A stretch of DNA of 64,000 nucleotides from Selaginella moellendorffii (Eukaryota; Streptophyta; Lycopodiopsida; Selaginellales; Selaginellaceae): the NCBI RefSeq assembly GCF_000143415.4, contig NW_003314263.1, positions 1,534,024-1,598,023 of the forward strand, given 5' to 3'. Position 1 is the stretch's first letter, and every line of letters starts with the position of its first letter. The translations under genes were made by a program, and so were the position numbers. The notes under the pieces are model-generated. The model was not told the DNA's origin and made no database searches. It saw nothing but the letters and a program-made list of their open reading frames with translations. This document shows, in pieces, positions 57,770 through 64,000 of the stretch.

Positions 57770-58389
57770 GAGATCACGAGAAATTGGAATATCCCCGCGG
57801 TTTAAAATTTGGCATCTCGAGGAGCGCCTGAGAATATCCGGTGTGCTTTAAATACAGTAGTATATTCTGAGTTTTACGAAGCCTTGTTTAGCATTAAACT
57901 CTTATAGCTTTTTGAATTACAAAAGTTTTAATACTTTTAATGAGAAATTGTTATGAAGATATTTTATATTTCCTTTTATCCTTCTTACTTAAAAATAAAT
58001 TTATTATTTAAACATGAATAAATAATTACTATTGTATAAACTATAAATAATAAAAATCAAGGTGAAAACATATGTACATACATACATATACATACATACA
58101 TACATACATGTATTATATATATAATCTATGGTTAATGCTAATGCTTTTTCTTAAGCATGTTTTTCGTTTTTGCTCTCTTGTCATGTTTTTTTACAAACTT
58201 TTTATTCTAGCATCTCTAGATTTTTTGGATGAGAATTCTATACTGTTAGTGGCTGTTATATTTGACATTCAATATCCATAAAGTACAAAATAGAATTTAA
58301 CTTCTCTTGAAAAGGTTTGTAAGGCTCAAAAGATTGAGTCATGTATTCGAAGGCTTTATAATGGGTTTAAGAATCTTGTATCATTAGTT
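57770..58389. other. AT-rich spacer with a short TACA microsatellite
   Basis: Nothing coding is seen. A (TACA)n array lies at about 58072-58110. Confidence 0.5.
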
Positions 58390-59010
58390 GATGACTTGTT
58401 ATTTCAATATTTACATTCTCAATATCACCTTGATGACTGTCTTCTTTATTTTTTAGGGACAGATCCTGATAATCATTTACAGCTGGTGGTGCCTTCAATT
58501 TTTATTCCACACTTTCTCCATATCTACCATGATTCTCCCATTTTAGATGGGTATATGGGACATTATCGTATGATTGAAAAGTTGCATTAGTTTTTTTATT
58601 AACTAAAAATGTGATATAATATTATCCAATATGTGCATAATTGTGTTTAGTGCTAAACTCATAATATTCCCTTTTGTGCTGCAAAAGGACAATTGAAGTT
58701 AATTGTAATTTCCTATTTATTTAAGTTTGTGACATTTGATTTAATGGGACTTTTTCCATGATCGACTGTTAATAATGAGTATGTCATTATTGCTTTTGAT
58801 TACTTGGCTTATTGGGTGAAAGTCAGTGCTTTTACTAGTGTGTCTGTAACTACTGTTAAATACTTCTTTCTCAATTAAGTGGTGTTTCAACAATCCTATC
58901 CGGAGCAGATTCTTTTGGATAATAGTCTTGTATTTATGGTTAAAGCATTTCACATTTTGACATTTTGGTTGGGGATACATCACACTTTTATAAGTGCTTA
59001 GCATGTATAG
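58390..59010 (+). pseudogene. relic of a Ty3/gypsy integrase (zinc finger and core)
   Basis: LLYFLGTDPDNHLQLVVPSI, then HDSPILDGYMGHYRMIEKLH (integrase HHCC start), a gap, then FVTFDLMGLFP, stop, STVNNEYVIIAFDYLAYWVKV and LLDNSLVF (remnants of the two Asp motifs). It is very similar at DNA level to the minus-strand relic at 13370-13640, including flanking CAAAAGGA-A-TTGAAGTT. Several stops make it non-functional. Confidence 0.78.
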
Positions 59011-59631
59011 TTAGACGATTTAGTCAATTGGCTTGTTTGAACCTTTAAAAGGATGATAATGAAGTGTGTAAACTTTCAACATTCGGATTAAGATGGTTTA
59101 TATAGTGAAGCATTAATAGAACTCTACACCCTTGTAATATATGCATACCAAAGTAATGGCAAATAACTCTTATATGATCATGATTTAATATTACCAACTA
59201 TCTTTGCAATTTTAGTGGGTTGCTAATGTTAGGTTGTGGGATTAATATTTGATAAACATTCTTCCACTTGTCCAAGCAAAGTCTGCCAAACACTTAGGCC
59301 GTATACAAGTGGGACAATAATAGCATTATAACTCCCATCATTGTCCACTTATGGAATACAAATGCATACAACAACTGACATTTTTGTATAAAGGGATTAG
59401 GAATAATTAACACTACTTACAGATCCACTAATGCCTCTTTCTAATATTCCTCAAGATCCCAACCCATCCACAAGAGAACCCTAATGGTCTTCTATCATTT
59501 TAAGAGTAGGGGATGATGTGAGGTCCAAGTTATAGCTATAATATTGTATATTAATATTAGTATAATGAGATTTTGGTAACTATTGAATTAATTTTCAATC
59601 TAGCTCTTATATATAAATTAGGGTTTTTGGG
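59011..59631. other. AT-rich DNA, probably more of the decayed gypsy element
   Basis: No readable protein motif. Base composition and decay resemble the relic just upstream. Confidence 0.35.
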
Positions 59632-60289
59632 TGTAAGGTCTTGAATTTGGACTTCCCAGTACTATTCAAACCCAAGGACGCTTAACCCCAAATATCCCAA
59701 GACCTTTAACCGATTGGAAAAGGGGGTGCACTCTTATTCATGGGCCCTTTCCCTCTATATTTGAACCCCTATGTATCGTCTCTCAAGTCGTTCCCTTTGG
59801 TTGCTTACAATCCACCACGCTTCCCTGCAAGTTCACGCCCTCGTGAACGGAAGCTGAGAGCCTCGCTCTCTTGACACCCTACCCCTCGGGTCGAGCCCAA
59901 CAGGAGCAAATTGGACCAGCCAAATGTCAATCAACATGTGGTGCGATTCCCTTAGCCAACTAATAGAGTCGGACCCGAGACCGCTCCGATACCAAATGTA
60001 AAGTCCTGAATTTAGACTTCCCGGGAGGTCAACATGTGGTGCGATTCCCTTAGCCAACTAATAGAGTCGGACCCGAGACCGCTCCGATACCAAATGTAAA
60101 GTCCTGAATTTAGACTTCCCGGGAGGTCACCCAGCCCAGTACTATTCAAACCCAAGGACGCTTAACCCCAAATATCCCAAGATCTTTAACCGATTGGAAA
60201 AGGGGGTGCACTTTTATTCATGGGCCCTTTCCCTCTATATTTGAACCCCTATGAATCGTCTCTCAAGTTGTTCCCTTTGGTTGCTTACA
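59632..60289 (-). mobile_element. complete TRIM-1 element
   Basis: 658 bp with TSD TTGGG (59627-59631 and 60290-60294). Left LTR 59632-59809 (178 bp, with a small deletion after GGACTTCCC) and right LTR 60095-60289 (195 bp) share TGTAA...TTGGTTGCTTACA. The interior of about 190 bp ends in GCTCCGATACCAAA, complement of a TTTGGTATCGGAGC primer site, so it reads on the minus strand. There is no coding capacity. A 98-bp tandem duplication (59931-60028, 60029-60126) repeats the primer site and the LTR start. Confidence 0.92.
59931..60126. repeat. 98-bp tandem duplication across the TRIM-1 PBS/LTR junction
   Basis: Two essentially identical units from TCAACATGTGGTGCGATTCC to CTTCCCGGGAGG. Confidence 0.9.
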
Positions 60290-60294
60290 TTGGG

Positions 60295-61023
60295 CTAATT
60301 ATTATACATATTTCTTGGATTTTTTTTCCATTCACAAAACTATATTATTATTCATAACAAAAACATTACATATATAAAGTTAAGTAGAAATTTAAACTAA
60401 ATAGTTTAATAATAATTATAAATCACTTAGTTATTTAAATTTTATTACCTTGCCCTTATTTTATTACGTATTTGTATGATTTAAGGAAGTAGACAGATCA
60501 TTTAATATAGTGTTTGATTTAAGTTTATGATTATATAATTAAAAATCAAAATATTTTTTAAAATAAATAATATAAATTTATTATTACATATTTAATCATT
60601 ATAGCATAAATGTAAGTTTTATTTCTATGTTTAATTGTATGGTTTCTTATTAGATATAGCTAAGAAAGTTGGGAACTTCTTCTTAATAATATTTACTCAA
60701 AAACTCTTTAATATATTAACAATGTAATAGCTACAAACAAGCTTTTTGATTAATTTAATATAATTAATTACTACTTATTTAAATTCTGTCTTTAAGTTAA
60801 ATTCTCTATATCTTTTACTAGGAACAAAAAATTTGAATTGGATTTGTTCTGTTTTATATATTGAAAACAAAACAAGAATGGTATTCGCTACTTCAATTAA
60901 TTCTTTATAAGAAACTAACCAGTTGGGAGTCTTAATATGTCATTAGCCCCTAATCTCTTTTGAGGATGGCCAAGAAAAGAAGAAAGCAAGAGAAGAAACT
61001 AATTGGAGAAACGAAAAGAGAGA
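60295..61023. other. AT-rich spacer
   Basis: Poly-A/T-rich DNA with no gene seen; the right end is the 3' flank of the 61.0-61.9 kb gene. Confidence 0.5.
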
Positions 61024-61884
61024 CTAGTAGTCATCGTCGGATTTGTACCTCCCATACTTGTCCCTGTTAAGCATATTCTCCACGAACCCGGGAGGATAAT
61101 CATCCTTGTTCCTCTCCGCCTCCTCCAGCGCCAGCTTCTTGGCAAACTTCATCACCGCACGGCTGTCCACCACAATCCACGTCTCCTTTGGATCCAGCTC
61201 GCACAAGTTCCTCTTGATGTCGCTGGGAGCCTCCGGGATCATCACTCCATACGCGCTACACTTGTCCAAAAACCTCTCGAAATCCTTCTGGCTGTCCAGC
61301 TTGAATTGCATCGCTCGCCCCAGCGCGATGAACTTCATCACCTTTCCAATGTTGTCATAGTGTGGCGGCGGCTCCTTGGGCTTCTCCTCCACCGCAGCGG
61401 CGGCGTAGGGGGATTGATCGTAGCTTTGCTGCTGCTGCGATGGATCATACTGGGACTGATCGTATTGCTGGTACTGCTGGGATTGATCGTAGCCTTCGTA
61501 GTACTGCTCCTCGTCATACTCCTGGTCGTAGCTCCCTCCATCCATCTCGTACTGGGCTTGGCCTCCATCCATCTCGTACTGAGCTTGATCTCCTTGCGGG
61601 ATTTCTGGATTCGCTACTGCAGGAGGAGCCTCCTCTTCTACCACTGGAGAAAACTCGGCTTCGATTACCTCGCCGGTGCCATAGCTGCTGCTCCTGGGGC
61701 AATGCCGAGCGAGCAATGCTGCCCTCATTCCTCCCAAAGCTCCTCCTCCTCCCATTCTTAGCAGCAGCGGCCTGGAGCAAGAGAGATTCAACACACCTTT
61801 CACGAAATGAGGCATTGTAATCGCCGCGGAGCGCGTGGGAGTAGTAGCAGCAGCAGCAGGGATCATCGCCAGCGCCATCGCCAT
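61024..61884 (-). CDS. unrecognised Q/Y-rich protein, probably organelle-targeted
   Basis: Intronless 286-residue protein; I do not recognise the family. The first ATG is at 61884 (MAMALAMIPAAAATTPTRS). An earlier in-frame start is not ATG. Residues 1-70 are Ala/Ser/Arg-rich without acidic residues, like a plastid or mitochondrial transit peptide. Next comes an acidic linker with two copies of QAQYEMDGG, then a low-complexity Tyr/Gln/Asp/Ser stretch (YEGYDQSQQYQQYDQSQYD) resembling prion-like domains. The C-terminal 110 residues look folded: KVMKFIALGRAMQFKLDSQK, FERFLDKCSAYGVMIPEAP, ETWIVVDSRAVMKFAKKLAL, ending KYGRYKSDDDY. A telo-box (61899-61908) lies just upstream. Confidence 0.65.
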   Translation of the reverse strand: MAMALAMIPAAAATTPTRSAAITMPHFVKGVLNLSCSRPLLLRMGGGGALGGMRAALLARHCPRSSSYGTGEVIEAEFSPVVEEEAPPAVANPEIPQGDQAQYEMDGGQAQYEMDGGSYDQEYDEEQYYEGYDQSQQYQQYDQSQYDPSQQQQSYDQSPYAAAAVEEKPKEPPPHYDNIGKVMKFIALGRAMQFKLDSQKDFERFLDKCSAYGVMIPEAPSDIKRNLCELDPKETWIVVDSRAVMKFAKKLALEEAERNKDDYPPGFVENMLNRDKYGRYKSDDDY

Positions 61885-61898
61885 CGCCAATTCCAGAT

Positions 61899-61908
61899 AA
61901 ACCCTAAA
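61899..61908 (-). promoter_or_regulatory. telo-box near the start of the 61.0-61.9 kb gene
   Basis: AAACCCTAAA lies 15 bp upstream of the ATG, within the likely 5' UTR. Confidence 0.4.
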
Positions 61909-62327
61909 ACCCGGAAACAAAATATCTGGCTGCTCAAGAGATTCGAACTCGAAAGCTGTTAAACCTTTGGTCTAGAACTAATGATTGCTCATTTGGGTAT
62001 TTGTTAAAACCACAACCTGGTGCCGCCAACTTTGTTTTCGTCTAACATTTGATATGTGAGTCTGTGATTCATTAAACACATTCGCCGTTACGCCTGCGTT
62101 CTTATCTTGATCTCGTTGGTTGCCGCCTCCAAAAACCGAGACGGTGGTGGAAATAGGTTGACCGTATCGTATTCGTCCACTCCCAGTACAAATACATGCC
62201 ATTGGAACAGGATCGATTGTAGAGCTTCTTCTCCGTCTCTTTTGCTTGTCGAGAGTACTCTAGCTAGAGCGAAGTGTATATGTAGTCAGTATAGATAGCG
62301 TATTTCCAGCAATCCATCTCTCGATCT

Positions 62328-62939
62328 ATGATGTCTCGCTTCATCGTCTTTGGTTTGGTGCTACTGTTTGCAGCCACTGCTATGGCTACTCGACCTCTCA
62401 AGGGCTCCACAGGCAAGTCTTAAGGCCATTTTTGTATGATCCTTTTTTATGGCGTTTCTATCTCGTTTTCCCTCTTTTTTTTTCGATCCATCATGGTTGC
62501 TTCGTTTCGTTCTATACTTTTTGTTGTTGGCTCGGCTAAATAATGTCGAGAAGTCTTTTGTTTTGAGTTTACTCTTGAAACTCCCAATTTTCTTTGCCTC
62601 TGGCTAAGTCCTCGTCTTGTTTCAGCAGTGCCAAGTGCCAAGAGTGAAGTCAATGGCATGACGAGTGCTGGATCCGTTGCTGAATCCGACGCTGCTGCGG
62701 GCAATGATGCAGAAACTGCTGTAAGATTTATCCCTTTAAATCTGGTGATCACGATTTTTAAACGCTCTTTTTCACTACAGGAGGCGTATGATCAAAAGGA
62801 AGAATCGCAGTGTGATGATGAGCAGCAAGAGCAGCCTAATGTCGACTACATTTACGATGGATATGATCGGAGGAAGTCACAGCACTGCCACCGCCGCCAC
62901 CCGTCAGGACCAGATCTCTTCGAAGCGGCAGCGCCGTGA
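62328..62939 (+). CDS. small secreted peptide precursor with a CLE-like motif
   Basis: Exons 62328-62412, 62626-62720 and 62781-62939 join in phase to 112 residues. The first intron has a GC donor (ACAG/GCAAGT) with a normal AG acceptor. A signal peptide (MMSRFIVFGLVLLFAATAMA) is followed by a variable Ser/Ala/Asp/Glu linker and a conserved-looking C-terminus. That end holds NVDYIYDGYDRR and then HCHRRHPSGPDLFEAAAP. RRHPSGPD resembles the first eight residues of CLE peptides (R-x-V-P-S-G-P-D/N), and the position near the C-terminus fits a processed signal peptide. DYIY recalls phytosulfokine (YIYTQ) but the TQ is missing. The Asp-Tyr pair is a typical tyrosine-sulfation context. The gene structure is well supported; hormone identity is a hypothesis. 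Confidence 0.7.
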
Positions 62940-63712
62940 AAAAGCTTCCTAGCACATTTCCTTGTTTATAGTGTTGTAACTCTCTTGTAATGAATCTGTG
63001 AAAAGATCTTTCCTTTTGTATCTTTCTGATCTGATTTTTTGGAAAACTTTATAATTGGCTACTCGTAGAGAGCTCGCCACTCTCTGATCTCCCGGATCCT
63101 GTGTGCATGCATAAAGGGTTTAAGCCGTCATTGATGACTGCGTTTAAAGCCCAAGGATCTCGTCAGGATTTTCCATAATTTTATTAAAAATCTCAAGATG
63201 TTGATAATGTATAACCTGTTATGAAATCCATAAGATTCTTGAAGAATGGCGAACTCTGCTCGAGAGTATTTGCTCTTGCATCGCTCTAACTGATCCGATC
63301 CTCTCTACCAATTTTCTTCCGGAGGGATTCTTTCCTCTATAACCAGCTCACCCAGAACTTTGGGAGAGTCGGCTGACTTTCAAAAAATCCAAAATTTCGT
63401 GAGTATCCATTGACAGATGTTCACAATTGGCCTTATTCAAGAAGGTGGTTTAGGGTTTAGCGTAACCCACTTCTCATCGGTATCGGTTTGTGGCATAGCC
63501 ATTAAAACACCATAAACAGCTAGATAATTTGCAATATATAAAGCAAAAAAAACGTTAAAGATACGTATTTTTAGTGAAATTTTAATTATATTTTTTTGGT
63601 TTTTAATTAATTTGGGTTGTGAGTGCTTGGGGTTTGAACCCTTACTTATATACGAAAATGGTGGACTGGATGGACGGTGTATATGCTTTAATATTATAAT
63701 TAGTGTATTACC
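62940..63712. other. 3' flank of the peptide gene
   Basis: Likely 3' UTR to about 63010 (TTGTAATGAAT region). An imperfect hairpin lies at 63116-63152. No further gene is seen. Confidence 0.4.
63116..63152. other. imperfect hairpin
   Basis: GGGTTTAAGCCGTCAT pairs with ATGACTGCGTTTAAAGCCC, about 16 pairs with two small bulges and a tiny loop. Confidence 0.45.
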
Positions 63713-63713
63713 T

Positions 63714-64000
<287 letters not shown>

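Noticed and set aside
61920-61985. Possible tRNA on the minus strand (GAGTTCGAATCTC T-arm-like)
   Set aside because: Only a 3'-half resemblance; no matching acceptor stem or D arm upstream. At best a tRNA fragment.

Overview
The window looks like nuclear DNA of a land plant, most likely a lycophyte of the Selaginella type. Coding genes are cut by many tiny GT-AG introns of about 40-80 nt. The proteins are plant-specific: DEG7 protease, WVD2/TPX2 protein, PLS-class PPR protein, class III peroxidase, DCL-domain protein. LTR retrotransposons carry the plant-type initiator-Met primer site TGGTATCAGAGC. The species assignment is an inference from intron size and gene content, not a database result.

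Layout. 1-10.8 kb is a gene island: the 5' part of a DEG7 protease gene running off the left edge (minus), a decayed inverted DEG7 copy (plus, 1.2-3.9 kb), a seven-exon WVD2/TPX2-like gene (minus, 5.0-7.0 kb) and an intronless PPR gene (minus, 9.05-10.8 kb). 10.8-14.3 kb is very AT-rich and holds an old Ty3/gypsy integrase relic. 14.3-47.3 kb is a nested stack of LTR elements, resolved here by 5-bp target-site duplications (TSDs): a small TRIM; an old LARD-like element A; inside A, a solo LTR B0 (TSD CCTTG) and a chromovirus copy C2 (TSD ATTAT); inside B0, a TRIM solo LTR (ATACG), solo LTR B1 (CACTA) and a full LARD-like element (TGAGA); inside that element, the younger chromovirus C1 (GAAGG); inside the C1 leader, captured TRIM sequence; inside the 5' LTR of C2, solo LTR B4 (GTGGA). 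47.3-49.3 kb is AT-rich spacer.

49.3-57.8 kb is a second gene island: a 15-exon ULP/SENP-type SUMO protease (plus), a DCL/DUF3223 protein (plus), a class III peroxidase (minus), an i-type (destabilase) lysozyme-like gene (minus) and a two-LysM protein (minus). 57.8-61.0 kb is AT-rich with a second integrase relic and a complete TRIM (TSD TTGGG). 61.0-63 kb has an unrecognised Q/Y-rich, probably organelle-targeted protein (minus) and a small secreted peptide precursor with a CLE-like motif (plus). The window ends in a long TA microsatellite.

Most notable: both chromovirus copies carry two conserved spliceosome-type mini-introns (46 and 49 nt) in pol. The first separates the catalytic Glu of integrase from its two Asp residues and the second precedes the chromodomain. 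A shared frame break upstream can also be bridged by a 41-nt GT-AG interval. The non-coding LARD family shares its polypurine region and a tRNA T-arm-like 3' module with the chromovirus, which suggests it is mobilised by it. The many long Asp-Ser, Gly-Leu or Arg-Ser open frames between 17 and 45 kb are translations of 6/12-bp LTR minisatellites, not genes.
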